Positions 13,201-26,049 of a stretch of DNA of 64,000 bases are shown here, piece after piece. Positions within the stretch are counted from its first letter, which is position 1; every line of letters begins with the position of its first letter. The notes under the pieces are model-generated. The model saw only the letters and a program-made list of their open reading frames with translations, was not told the DNA's origin and did no database searches. Made by a program: the position numbers and the translations under genes. The stretch is from Lingula anatina (lineage: Eukaryota; Brachiopoda; Lingulata; Lingulida; Lingulidae): NCBI RefSeq assembly GCF_001039355.2, contig NW_019774602.1, forward strand, positions 265,466-329,465, given 5' to 3'.

Positions 13201-15139
13201 GACTCGAGAATGGTATCAAATGAAATTGGCACTAAGTCAATCATGGAAAATGTTCTTTTTTCCAGAGGTCTTCCATAAATACAATCTATTCCACAAAAGA
13301 AACATGTTCTGTGTTCCCCTTTCTATTAGTATTTTCACAAAAATTTAATATCCGATGCATGAGGTTCCACTTTTAACTCCTTTAAGACTATTGATAGTGG
13401 CTAAATAAGAGGGAAAAGTTATTTTACATTTTTCTGAAACATCTCCCAAAAATTTTGCAGAAAAAAAATGAGTGGCCAAATTACAGCTTATACTGCCATT
13501 TCTGTGGCCATCACTGGGAAGTTGGGTCATGCTCTGCTCAGACCCCAGGCTCCATCAAAGGGAATTACATGAATTTTTTAAACACAAAATGGCAAATATC
13601 AAAACCAGTAAGTTAAAAGTTATAGATAGATAGATATATATAATTATGTCTGAACTCAAAGTTGGGGCAGCTTCTTAGTCTTCTTAGTTATTTGCACATC
13701 TAACAAAATACCCATTTGACATTTTGCCATTACTTGATGTAAACCAAAACAACCTTAGAATATAACCAATAAAATAGGTGTCACTGAAAAAAAAATTGCT
13801 AACGCCAGTCACTCATACACTGCACTGCACAAAACTTGGCATCTTAGAATACCTAAAAGGTCCTGAATAAACAATATGGCTTTGTTTTGGGCGTATGTAA
13901 GTCATAAATTAAGAAAATAATATTTGTTTTTATTATTTTAGATAGGCACCATACTCTATATCTTAAGGGACATTTGTTGTAATTTTGCACCCTCAGAGGA
14001 ACATCATGCCTGAAAATGAAGACAACACTTTTTGCAATGCTTGAATGGCACAATGGTGCAGCCCAGATGCAACACTGAATAACACTACATACAGTATTCT
14101 AACATCAACTGTGATATATATATATACCCTATATAGAGGAGAAATAGAGGACCAAATCTGGCAAAAAGCTTTCATGAATGCAAACATTTTTTTCTTTTCA
14201 ATAGCTCAATGTTAACTCAAATAATCTGAAGTCCCTGTAAAGCAAGCTGCCTTACTAAAATCATGAGCCACCTGTTTTATTTTGACCCAATCCCTACCCG
14301 TGTGCCAAATTCTAAACCTATTCATTTCACTTTGGCAGGATCTTGCTATGGTTCAGAAATGGATACATGTGTACTCATAAGTGTTATTTTAGAGACAACT
14401 TTTCAGGTATTTTAAGTAAGACAGAAGTAAATACACACACTTCTTTTGCCAAATAATATATTTTACTTTCTGGTAAGGCATTGTGGAGAAAACCATATCC
14501 TCTGGCCTTCAAGAAATCCCACAAAATCAAATGTCAGCGAAATAAGTAAATCCCCAATAACAAATACAGCAAAGCAAAACAAATCATGCAAAGAACTAAT
14601 TAACTGGACAAATATATCAAGCAAACAGATGCTATAATAACACATTACCAAGTCCTTACCTTCATTTTCATTCCTCCTGTTTTCTGTACTTGTATGAGTG
14701 GGTTTTGATATAACAGTAGGAATCCTATTGCCATTAGTATCTGCAGGTCCATTTTGATCCTTACTAGACCACCCTCTTGAGTATGGGGGTGTATTTTTTC
14801 TATAATCTGCACTTGACTGGCTGGGCACATGTGCTGAATAGTCTGCATATGTTCCAGTTCTTGACTGATGTGATGAAACAGGCCTTTGTGCATTGTTCTC
14901 CTGATTACTACTTCTAGATTCCATAGAGGAGGAATTTTTGTATCTATCGTGTGAATTTTGTCTGCCCGACTCTGGATGCCTCGAGCTGCTTGAAGATGCA
15001 GTCTGTGTATATGATGGGGAGGGTTTATGGTTCCTTTCATAAGGTCTATCATTTCCATGGCCACCACCACTACCACTTGTGGAATGTTTATAACGGTTTT
15101 CTGTGGCTTAAAAAAATAATAATAACTTTTTCAATTCCA

Positions 15140-15188
<49 letters not shown>

Positions 15189-18100
15189 CACAAGTCCAAT
15201 TTTTCTCTACATTATGCCATTAATTCTTTTGAACATAGAAAGCTTTCCTCACCTCTGTTAGTTGGTGCTGTTTGAAGGGGCTTATCATTATTACACTTTT
15301 CTGCATCTTTACTGGAGCTTGGTCTGAAAAGGCAAGCAGTTTATGAAACATATATCAGAAATCATGAGAAAAGAACATTTCACACGCCAAGACTGGTAAT
15401 ATTGTTCTCTTCGATTTCATACAGAAATATATGATTTTTATTGCTCTGCTTTCACAAAAAGTAATTTCCTTCAATACTTACAGGTCCAACCATTCCTTTG
15501 GTTTTTCCCACTGTGAAAACTCTGTCTTGCAGTTGTAATAGTATTTCTTGCCTGAGGAGCTAATATGTTCTGACCAATCCCCAACTGTTTGCAATGCTGC
15601 TTTTTGCACCTGCAAGATTAAGATGACAAATGTCATTAAATTAAATTAAATTAAGATGGCTTCATCTTAAAATACAAATCAGCAACTTAAGCAAGTTCGG
15701 GATGATATCAAATGAAAAAGGTCAGTAAACAGGATAATTAAAATTTACCTAGGTAAACATTTAGGTATTATTGTTATTCAAAGGAGTAACACAGGCCTAT
15801 AAAAAAATTGCTGTTTTCAGTGATTAGAAGTCTCAATGATATTACAGCGAACTTAGCATAGACGAGTATATCACTCTGACATTTTCTGTAACTAACAACT
15901 GCAAGTTTGGTAACATGACCCTAATTTTTGTTTTAAAAGTCATCAATATGGATCAGCCTTTTTTAAAACTCAAGTAGCTAACATTCAGATCACTATCTTA
16001 CATTAAGTAATTCAGTTCTGGTACATTTATTCCTGAAATACTATTGCAGATACCATTCACACATATTGCAGTGTTAGAAAATGGATCATTTCAATAAATA
16101 TCGTAAGACTAATTTTCAAAGATAGGTATCTGGCACATTTTTCAATCCTGTCCACATCAATGAACACTTTCCACATCATAACAGAGATGCTGCCCATGCC
16201 ACATATGTAGTAACAGACCATACTTTTATAACTATATAAGTATTAATAAAATATTCTCAAGAACATTAATACAACAGCAAATAGTTACAAGGATTCAAAC
16301 ATCCCCCCCACCTCCAAAATAATGGAAATCTTGTGGAATGATTCTTCATCAAAAATAATTTAAGACTGAGCCAACACCCAATACTCTGGATCAGTTTGAT
16401 CTTTAAAATTTTTATATGTCACTCAGAGAGAACAATCCCCTTCTTACATGGATGCAAAGTTGAGGAGGCTAAATTATGAAATAACAAGTGTCTGAAGCCA
16501 AACATTTGCTGCATTACCCCCCACCCCCCTTTTCATTTTCAATTATAATGTAATACTCATTGGTCTCATTGTTGAACAAGAAAAATCAGCTTTCCATGTA
16601 CCTTGGGATTCAAATGCACAATGAATGAGACTGAGGGCATCCCTGTTATCAAACTTACATCCTTGTCCTTCTCTTTCCTAGGCTCCTTGTCTCTGTGATT
16701 CCTATCAACATGATTGCTATGCCTATCATCATCTCCTCTATCACTGTACACCGCATTCTGCCTCCTGTCTGGTGTACCACTGGATCCTGGACAAATAAGT
16801 TTTTTTTTTCAAATAAATGTAACTGCTTTCATACTTGCCCTGCACTGGACCAGTTTTAATTTAGCCATGTCTTCCTGTACATTTCAGTGGAAACTGGACC
16901 ATATTAATGCAATGTTTTAGCCGCGTCTTCCCGTTTTTTCAGTAGAAACTACCCAGGTATATAAATATTTGAGGGGTTTTATAATTTTTGAAGTCTGAAT
17001 TGGGTAATTATTAGCTTTGCAGAATATGTAGGCAGAAAATATGACCGAAAGAAAATTTCAAATAGATACAGTATACTTCTAACCATAAGCATTTTTAAAC
17101 AACTCAACCTTACCCCCCTCTTTTTCTCTTAAAGATTTCTGTGTCATACTCCAGCATACCTCTTTCCACTCTGTCTTTTTGTCTTTCCACGTAACTGGAT
17201 TTGTTGGCATATCTTGGACTGTCCCTACTATCTCGAGTATTTGGACTGTCGTTCCTGTATCTTTTAAAGTTTGGTGAGTCTCTTCTATCACTAAAACGGT
17301 CTCCATAATTGGCTGATGCATTGCTTGATGGGTATCTATCCATATTCTAAAAGAACATATATTTACGTGTTAAAAAAAACATGAAATTTTTTAATTATCT
17401 AAGTAATTTTCTCACGTAACAAATGGTGGGACTGTATTCACCAAAATATTAACCAAGATGACAAAATGGCAAAGCACAGAACACAACTACAAACAGTTGG
17501 TTTCACTCATCCTTTTCACTTTGAATTTCACTGATCTATGTTTCTCCACATTATTGGTGATATTATCATTCTCTTTGTAAAAACTGTCGCAACAGGCCTG
17601 GTCTGATCATTGCCATTACAGTTCCTTTGCTTAAGAAAAAAATACCAACCATACTTTAAAACCACCAAAACCACAGAAATCAAATACAGATTTCTGAGCC
17701 TTTTCATCTTAAATGCAATACTAGGAAGTGGGAAACACTACTGCATCTATATTGTAATTTCTATATCTTTTTTATGCATGATATCACAGTTGCAATAAAT
17801 ATATCATGTTCAAACTTTTAACTTTTTCTTACATTCAGACATGCTGAAACTGTCGATCCGATCGATCATGACCAGGAAAATTTGTCTGGACCGGTAAAAA
17901 ATTGGACTTGGTCTGGCCAAAAGGCCGATAAGAGTTTTAAGGGCTGCATTTTTGAATTTACAGTCATCATTCGACATACATCACTAATAAAATTATACGA
18001 GACCCAAAGCGTTTTTTCCCTTCCATTTCCAACCTATCACATTCCCACACAAAGTAAGCTACCCTAATCGTACTGGTAGCATCTGTTTCAAATAAATAGG

Positions 18101-19250
18101 GCGATTTTCAGTCCGACAAAAATCCATTCGGTCCGGCAAATTTTTCATTACTGCCGGTCCAAATGTCCAACCATTCTGAAAAGTTTTCAGCATGTCTGAC
18201 ATTTCTTATATATTTATCAGTGCATCAACTGAAATTAAATGAGACGGGTCGGACTAAAATCATGTGTGCCTTGAGCATCATGCTGGTGGTACAATTAACC
18301 AAATTACATACTTTCCAACAAAAGAAAAAGCAGAACCTTCCTAAGACATGTTTTCTCCTTTATAGTGCTAGCGTAACATTAACAGGAGCTTAAAAATGCC
18401 TTCTTCTGTACATCTCAACAAAAAACAAATCATCATGATAGCTCGGAAAGCCTTTTAATATAAAAATATTGTTAGGCTGGGGAATCCAACTTACTGTCTA
18501 CAATGCACATACTGTGAAGCCTACAGAATATCTCAATTGCTACATGTTTATTCGCAAGTTACCCAAAAACCATGCTGTAATTAATGCCTAGCCAATGATG
18601 ATCAGGAAAATAATTTACAGGGAAGTACAAGAAAAAGAGATAGGCTTCCATAAATAGTAAGTATCTTTTTAGATTTGAAAATGGGCCACTCTTTATCACT
18701 TTTGCTTCAATGGCCATAAGCAAATATTCAGAGTTCTTTAACTTATATCTGCTTTTTCTCGAAAGGGGTAATGTATCGCTTTTACTAGTTTTAGTGATTT
18801 AACCAAATCTCAATTTGAACCCATTCTTACTATGTGTATCTAAAGAGGACTTTTGAACGAAAACTAATAGTTCCCAAATCACTGTTTGTTTAAGGTGAAT
18901 CTATAGCCAACTAAATGTGTCAATATGGGAGGGGGCTTTCCAACTTCCATGTACTTCTTTCATCAAACACTTAATGCAGTGCAGTGGTTGCAATGAAGTC
19001 ATCTCTGCAGTCAGCTGCCATTCCCTCATTTACCTGATATGGACTCGGTTTGTTTCTGTCATAGTACCTGTAAAGGCGAAAAAACAGACATGTTATACAG
19101 TAAATGCATGGATTTGGTGTTTTGAAATCGAAATCAATTGCAGGGCAAATTGACAACAAATATGGCGGTTCCAGCCTTGAAAGTGGCAAGGGATGTCTAA
19201 CGAAATTACCCATCATTAAGTCTTGGATGTTTCCTTCCATACATCACCAT
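10259..19250 (-). CDS. WAC: WAC: WW domain-containing adapter with coiled coil
   Basis: Complete gene. Human WAC is a nuclear adaptor that links the RNF20/RNF40 H2B ubiquitin ligase to RNA polymerase II and also acts in autophagy. Coding exons, 5' to 3': 19250-19210, 19067-19034, 17346-17114, 16779-16659, 15609-15482, 15323-15253, 15106-14660, 12549-12268, 12122-12057, 11812-11623, 11247-11079, 10691-10564, 10349-10259 (stop TAG 10261-10259). Total 2001 nt, 666 residues; human is 647. The start [14 protein letters not shown] matches human MVMYARKQQRLSDG. The WW domain is at about residues 153-186 ([17 protein letters not shown]..., then SQWEKPKEW). A long Ser/Pro-rich middle follows. The conserved C-terminus has [13 protein letters not shown] and the coiled coil [12 protein letters not shown]...ILFLRQQ. 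All junctions are GT-AG. The exon 3/4 junction is the one uncertain point: the best-looking acceptor (exon start 16786) breaks the frame, while one 7 bp further (16779) keeps it. Confidence 0.95.
11329..11462. repeat. Imperfect direct duplication in a WAC intron
   Basis: AATTGTTAAATCTACT followed by CTCCATGAGCTAAATA occurs twice, about 55 bp apart. Both copies are followed by AAAGAATACATCAAA; the second has a TA-rich insertion before it. Not coding. Confidence 0.7.
12550..14659. other. WAC intron 7, no feature recognised
   Basis: A 2.1 kb AT-rich intron between coding exons 7 and 8. I see no coding sequence, TIR element or RNA gene in it. Confidence 0.7.
15141..15187. repeat. (TAA)n microsatellite
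   Basis: About 15 tandem ATA/TAA triplets in the WAC intron, just upstream (on the minus strand) of the large Ser-rich exon 15106-14660. Confidence 0.95.
17848..18260. repeat. Possible degraded repeat with GGACCGG/GTCCGGCAAA motifs
   Basis: Several related words occur in both orientations within about 400 bp of a WAC intron: GTCTGGACCGGTAAAA, GTCTGGCCAAAAGGCC, AGTCCGACAAAAATCC, GGTCCGGCAAATTTTT, TGCCGGTCCAAATGTCC and GGGTCGGACTAAAATC. CpG-containing words like these stand out in an AT-rich intron and suggest an old mobile element. No clear ends were found. Confidence 0.3.
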
Positions 19251-19560
19251 GAATACGAGGTTTCGTGGAGTAATTTACAGCTTTGATCTCCCCAAAACCG
19301 TGCTTCAAAGCACAGTTATCACTCCACTTCACATAATCTGCACTCTTTCACAGTGAACGCCATGATAAAATACGGGTATTTATCACCAGCGGAAGTCCAC
19401 GAACATCAACAACAACACTAGTTTTTTCATATTTTCAGCTGTTAAATCTAAATCATAACAAATGTAATCATTAAGCGAAGAAATATACATAAAAATATAC
19501 ATATTTATGTATTTAAGACAAGATACATTTATTTTACGGAAATATACGGAATGCAGTTGG
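19251..19560. promoter_or_regulatory. Probable WAC promoter, possibly shared with MPP
   Basis: This is the region immediately upstream of the WAC start codon. On the opposite strand it precedes a possible leader exon of MPP that would end at the donor CTG|GTAAGA near 19651. WAC and MPP diverge from here. No TATA box or recognised core element is evident. The call rests on gene arrangement. Confidence 0.35.
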
Positions 19561-20036
19561 TGTTCACGTGACATATAAGTAGGTCAGATTGTAATGAGTT
19601 CAAGTCTCATGGCTTGCAGTGGTTAAGTTGCTTGTTCAAGTAGAGCATCTGGTAAGATTTCACGTCATTCAATTTGCACAAATGAAATGCATTCATTTGA
19701 ACAATTACTACAGTAGAGGAAAATGAGTTAAGATCAAAAGTGAAGTAAGACAAATGTTATATTAACGCGAAAAAGCCTTAGTAAACATGGGTAATATTCT
19801 GTGTAAACAAAGTACTGCATTGGTCAATCTTGCTATGGCTTATTATCAGCACTGCACAAGTGCCAAAGTTAACATTTTAATAAATGGTGGGCTTTCTGTT
19901 TTGTTATATGTTTTATGTACTTCAACAGTCTTTCTTTGTAACAATCATTTTAATTCCAGTAAAAAAGGAATTAGATAAAACTCTCTCAATGGACCCAGGT
20001 TCAGGATTAAGAAGTAAATGTGTGTGTGTGTGTGGG

Positions 20037-20061
20037 NNNNNNNNNNNNNNNNNNNNNNNNN
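20037..20061. other. Assembly gap (25 N)
   Basis: Twenty-five N between a TG microsatellite and a run of G. The gap is most likely an unresolved simple repeat. Confidence 0.99.
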
Positions 20062-20855
20062 GGGGGGGGGTGGGGGGGAGGAGTTGCACATTGTAAACTT
20101 GCAATTCTTGGAGGCAGGAGGTCATACCACCAAAAGACCCCATACATGTTTCTATCAGAAAAGTAAGATTGTAAAATATGACAAAATATTTCGTACTTTC
20201 TTAATATGAATATGAGCAAGTGCAAGTCAGAATAGTATACTCTGTTTTGTTGTTTGAAATATTTACATTATGTATATAGCATTATATACAGAGTAAGTTT
20301 GTAAGCTTTTGGATAGAGATTGTCAAGGCCTTAGCCAATCCATTGCATATTTTAAAGTTCGTTTATAAACTGTTCATAAAGGTTGGATTTCTTTATAATA
20401 TTCTCATATACAATGTAGTATGCATATAGAAACATTTTGGTCTACAGTAATTGTACAATTGCTTTCAAATGAAGGATCAGTTGCCATATGATATCAGCCA
20501 AAACAAGTTCTTTGCTGATCTGCTTTAGCAAGGCTATATGCCTGAGGGTAATTTGTAGAAATGCTATACCAGTAGTTTATTGTTGCTAGGCTGCAACCAG
20601 TAGTATTATCAGGTACATTCTTATGTTACATCATCTAACATATCCACTGGATAGAGGGAAATCTGCATGTAAACAGCAGTGTATTCTATTACAACATAGA
20701 ATAGACCAGCTTTATAATCTTTTGTGATAAGATTATAGCTAGGCAAGTGTTATGTTATCTTTGACCACACAAGACTTCTCGTATTCTTTAGTTCTGTGGT
20801 TACTATAGTAGTCTGTTCATGAATACAAAAATATTAGTAGTATAATGATAGCTAA

Positions 20856-21066
20856 GGGTGTATTCCCATAGATTTTAGATCGATCTATCCCTGTGGGGAG
20901 TCTCACTAGATTACTGTCAGATAATCCGACTTAAATGTCCGTCTTGCCTACAAGCTGTAAGGGGGTAATTAACTTTCGTGCCCGCTCGGCTGACAGCTAT
21001 TTAGCATGAACCCCCAGGGAGTTAGGTCGATCTAGTTTTGATCGATCTTATCTCTGGGAATGGGGT
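20856..21066. mobile_element. Family A TIR element, copy A2
   Basis: Starts GGGTGTATTCCCATAGATTT and ends ATCTCTGGGAATGGGGTC, giving imperfect TIRs. The interior carries the same ordered blocks as A1 (GGGGAGTCTCACTAGATTAC, GTAAGGGGGTAATTAAC, GTGAACCCCC in slightly altered form, GGGAGTTAGGTCGATCTA). No ORF. Confidence 0.8.
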
Positions 21067-21071
21067 CTAAG

Positions 21072-21284
21072 ACTGGGTTCCCATGCCTAGATCGATCCAT
21101 CAGGATCAACCTAACTCCCTGGGAGTTCATGTTAAATTGCTGTCAGCTTCAGAGGCTTAAATGTCTTTCACGCCTACCGAATCAGCTAGGGAGGTAATTA
21201 ACTGGGACTCGCCAATAGCAGAAAGCAATTTAGTGAGACTCCCCGTAGAGATAGATCGATCCAAATATCTATGGGAATGGTCCC
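21072..21284. mobile_element. Family A-related TIR element, copy A3 (opposite orientation)
   Basis: Starts ACTGGGTTCCCATGCCTAGA and ends AAATATCTATGGGAATGGTC. AACTCCC near the left end and GTGAGACTCCCC near the right end are the family A blocks in reverse order and orientation. It lies only a few bases after A2, so the two form a head-to-head pair. It is diverged from the A1/A2/A5 type. Confidence 0.7.
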
Positions 21285-22714
21285 TAACTGCCAGTGACTG
21301 AAACAATTTTAGACTGAATCATCATTGGATAGGCAATTATAGTAATTTAAATATTAATTTTGCTACTTATTGTTTCAGATTCATGCACGATATATATATA
21401 TGCATGATTCAGAAATGTTTTGAAGTATTTGGAGTTTAGATATATATCACTTTGAACCTCAGTTGAAAAAAATTGAAGTTCTACATTTTATTCAGTGTCA
21501 GAAATAAAAGGAAAGTATGCCAAGAATATACCCAAAATATGTGCTAACTGAAAACCTATTGAGAAAGATGTTTTTAAATTTAATGCCATATTTGTTTTAT
21601 ATCAATACATGTTAAACTTGTATTTATACAGAGTGAGCCTGAATTGCAAAATAGTTACAAGTACTAGTTACGTACTAAATTTCAAAGAAACAGGTAGTTT
21701 TGCCCAAAAATGTTACCTGTGCCACATTCAAGATTCTAAACTTAATTATAAAATTTGTAAACTTATAAAGTTGAACTTCATTTCATGTACAGAACTGTGC
21801 TCTATAGTGGAACTTGTGAAACTTATAGTGACATATTAAGAAATTTATATGATTATGTACATATTGGTGGGCTTTATTGGGACTCATAAAACAAATGAAC
21901 TAAATATAAACAACTCTTCCGTTTGTAACCCAGTACATACGGAGGAATATTTGGAAAGCAAAATAAAAACTAAAAAATATAAGATAATTGACTTAATTAG
22001 ATATGAAATAGTTAAATGTAAAATGGAGTTTACTCTACCTAGCTATTCAGACCACTGAACAAAGCAGGATTGATTCATCTTCAACCAAAACATGTAGTCA
22101 TTTATTGGAAGCGATTTGTAATTCCTTACATGCATTTGACGATTAATTGTATTGATCATTATGTCAGGAGTGCTCTTTGTTTTCTGTCTTTAATGTAGTG
22201 AAGCAGTTAGAACATGGTCGCAATGTAAAACTATCATGTAGGCAGAATTAGGTTGTTCTGTGGGGCATCAGATATAAAACACAGTCTGTCCATTTCCTGT
22301 GGAAAAAAGTGGAAATGAATAACAATGCATGCTCTCGGATAGTTCAATGAGAGTGGTCACAGATAGGTTTCTGGTAATTTTCAGTGTTGAGCGGGATGTT
22401 GATGCGCTTCCTGTTATTGCCTGTTTTGTCTGTGTCGGATAACTTGCAAAGGGGCCAGAAATCAATATATTGCTGTAATTCACTGATTTCCCAGCATGGT
22501 ATTACTCGGATATAGATAAGCCAGTAACTGAAGGGAAACAAAGAGGATTAAGGATAGATTTCTAAAGATCTGACTCCAGCATATTTTGAAAATATTACTG
22601 AGCTAGACTGATCTCATTTATTTTGAATGGGGTGTCTTATCAATAAAGATGAAATTTATGTTTGATTGGCTTTGATGCATGCGTTTCTGAGGTGTCTTTT
22701 AATGTGGGTTTCAG

Positions 22715-22820
22715 GTGCTGTCTAGACAAACTACTACCTGAGAGTAGAAGCCCATATGTTGGTGGCTTCTACATGAAAAAAGATGGAGAAGACACTCTTG
22801 CAACTAGCCATGCTTATTAG
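22715..22820 (+). other. Candidate exon, role unknown
   Basis: Flanked by acceptor-like GTGGGTTTCAG and a GTAAAT donor right after TTATTAG. One frame is open for 34 codons up to TAG (includes LLPESRSPYVGGFYMKKDGE). I do not recognise the peptide. It may be an MPP 5' leader exon, the end of an unknown gene, or chance. Confidence 0.25.
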
Positions 22821-23428
22821 GTAAATATCAGCCATAACTTTTTATTTTTATTTTGAAATGGCAAATATGAGAATGAAGGCATGATTACCCTTTTTTCTCC
22901 TGTTTGATATCAGTGGGTAATATTGTAGATTCTTGAAATTCTTAAAATAAAAGATAATGAATGATCTGTATTTGCCATTAATGTACCTTGAAAAGATAAT
23001 TAATATGCTGATACTGATAGAAATGCTAAAAATGGTAAGAATTTCACCTGTATTTTATGGACCAAAAATTCAAGTAACAAGTGTCAGATTGAAGCATGAA
23101 TAATTGTGCAAACCAACAAGATACCACAAAGGGATTATGTGGACCTTATTTCATTGTCTCCCTTGTCATTAATGATGTAGTGTTTTATTCTATATGATTT
23201 GCATTAAGACATCTGCTTACTTAGTAAGCTGATTTACATGGAGACTAATTGTATGCTTGGGTATAAGTGCTTGACAGGTTAGCACATTTTATGAACTTCA
23301 TGAATGTTGTGAGACTTGCACTGAAAGGAACTGCCTTTACATGTGTTTCATATGTGATGTACCTTTGCTGGTACAGAAATGAGTGCTGCATTTGAGTAAA
23401 ATACAATTTGTTTTTAATTTGATTGCAG

Positions 23429-23474
23429 AGGCACGTGAAACTTAACCTAGCTGAAAGAATTTTGGCACATACAG
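23429..23474 (+). other. Candidate 46-nt leader exon of MPP
   Basis: Strong splice signals on both sides: TTTAATTTGATTGCAG before and CACATACAG|GTGAGTG after. It has stops in the frame that would join to the next exon (32199), so it would be non-coding. It is on the MPP strand upstream of the first MPP coding exon. Confidence 0.35.
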
Positions 23475-26049
23475 GTGAGTGCATAGAAGTCTACTAAGAG
23501 TGACAGCTAGGTAGAAGGGATGCAGAAGTACATGTATAACAAAACTGAGTGGGTCTATTTGTAACTTTTTTTTTTGTACATATACAGTTTTTCAACAAAA
23601 TGTCCATTTGTAAATCAGAAAGGATACTTTAGATGTTCCCAGACTTTTGCAAAATTATTTACTCTGTGGTCAGTGTGATAATGGGTTAATCATCACTTTT
23701 GGTATCTTAAAATTACTAGTATGCATTTAGGAAATTAAAATTGTAATTAACAGCAATGGGACTTATAGGGAATTTATTTATTTAAGTCTGAAATAGGCAA
23801 ATTCAGATATGTGCTATGGTATTATCAATCTGTGGTTACCATGTACATAGTGTGCCAACTGGCTCAATCTCAATCTTCATTTTCTTGCCATGTGCATTTT
23901 TTTCACTTTCACATTTTTAAAGATTCCTTTTGATTTCATCATATAATGCAGATTTCAAAGTATATAATAATTTCAAATATTTCAAATTTGTTCTGACAAC
24001 ATTTTATGAAACTAGTGGTCTTTTTGGTAGGTGCTGCATTTTTAAGTACTAGTGTATGTGTTTAGAGTTTTATTTGATTAGATATGTTTGGATACTGAAG
24101 GTTGTCCAGAATTAGAATTTGAACAGATGGCTGGCTAAGAGAGGATGATAAATAGTGATTAATTGGTAGAGGATATTTTGGGTTTGATGCAAGACTGCTT
24201 CCATATTAATCTACTAGCAGTGCATGTCCACTTGATCAGAAAATATGATTTATCCATATATACTGTAATGTAGGCATTAGCCATTTACAGACTGTGCCTA
24301 GTTGGGGAGAGAGAGAGAGGGATGTCTTGAATCAATAAAGGGGGGGAGGGGTTCTTGGTGCATTTTACTGGATTGTCTGTAAATTTGTTGAGGAGTATGA
24401 TTTCCCATACCCTTTATCATGCCAATAAATAGTCTAAAGTTGAGTGAACTTACTATAATGATAGTCGGTGAAATAGCTTTCATACTGTATATTTACCATC
24501 GATTTTCCACAGAGTCTTTATTATACTAGCAAAAATTCAGCACATTGCATTCTCTGGGCTAAAAAGAAATAATCTGGGGGGTCGAGTTAGGCCCATAGCC
24601 AGCAATTTCCCAATAAAATTGACCTTTTACAATGAAACCCTTGCGTACCTAGATCAAATTTTACCCAGAATGGACCTTTTCCTGGCAAAAAAAAAAAGAA
24701 TTCTTTCGAACCCTCCATGGCTAGGGGTCTGTAGAATGCATTGCCTTAATCACAGACCCAAAAAAAGAGAGAGATCGGGAAAATAGATGTATCCCCTCTT
24801 GGGAAATATGTGACAAGCAGAAAACCCATCTATTTCAGACAAGAATCTATTTTTCTCACTTAACAGCTTGTTGGACTATTGGGATATGTGCTTGGCATTA
24901 AACAGGATAGGCTCAAATCTAATAGTGTTGAAACTCCATCTTGCTCAGTGTAAATACCTGGGGGAAATGGAGAGTAAGTCCGCTGCTAGCTTAAAAAGTG
25001 GGATTTAGCAGAAATTATATGCAAAATGGTACTTATACATCTTCATAAAACCTATAAGCAGACAAGGTTTTTACCAATTGGTAGTAATATAAGAGTTGTA
25101 CTTGCAAAACATAGTTCCATTATGACATCTTGACAACTATTACTGTAACTGTAATACCATGAAATTTTTTATTTATATGCTCTTTTAATAAAAATGTGTG
25201 TTTAAGGCTGTTTTCCCCTTAATGGTAACATCTTTTCCTTTTCTTTACGCACTTCTGTACTCACTTATTTAATTGACTGTAAGAAACATTAAGTGCAGGT
25301 GCTAAATATGTTTTTCTTAAGTTGATTTCAAAAATATATATAGAAAAAAATATGTTTGGAGGAGGAAATACCCTGGAATGGATTGTTACGTGTTATATGC
25401 CCTGTCCTTTTTTCCTTTTAGAGGGAAAAATTACTTTTTGATGCCTAAAAAATAATGAAATGGTAATGTCTGGTCATTTACTGTCTTTTTCTTAATATTT
25501 TGGAGTTACAGAAAGAAGTATCAATTAACCCTACTGAAGTCATTGGTGCAAGATTAGATCTTTGACTTAAGAATGATATTTCTTTGCAGTTTTCATAAAG
25601 CATTTTGACATATTAAAACCAGGCATTTATCATTATCCCCAACATATTTTGTACTGTTTTAAGTGTACACTTACTATGCACAGGTGACCTAGCTTAGGCT
25701 TAGGGCTCAGATTGTGGTAGTTGGCATGCCACAGGCATATTGCTGTAGGTTTCATTCACACCATTTAAAAAGACTTTTTGTGGAAACTGTAATACTTGTA
25801 GCTTATATTTCTAAATATGTCAAAGAAGTCTAAGATTCATTGAGGACTCTAAAATTTTATTTCTTTGTTCAGATTGGTCAAACCTGATATATTATGTAAA
25901 GAATAAGAGGCTTGATAGCAACCACCTGCTGTCCTATCTCCTTTATAATCTTGACCTCTGCTTATGTGCTGATGGCCAAACACAATGTTCTGACTGCTGA
26001 ACTCAGGGAAGTTACATTGTACACCTTTGACATCATTTTAGATGAGTAA

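Noticed and set aside
14645-15076. 143-codon minus-strand frame with His/Met-rich peptide
   Set aside because: It is the wrong frame of the large WAC exon 15106-14660; the frame giving the Ser/Asn-rich peptide joins both neighbours in phase.
17079-17321. 80-codon minus-strand frame
   Set aside because: Shadow frame of WAC exon 17346-17114; the true frame reads [17 protein letters not shown].
19922-20225. Open frames spanning the N gap
   Set aside because: They run through unknown bases and low-complexity TG/G sequence and have no coding character.
24540-24730. GGGGGTCGAGTTAGGCCC...CCATGGCTAGGGG patch as a TIR element
   Set aside because: The ends are not convincing inverted repeats and no second copy was seen in the window.
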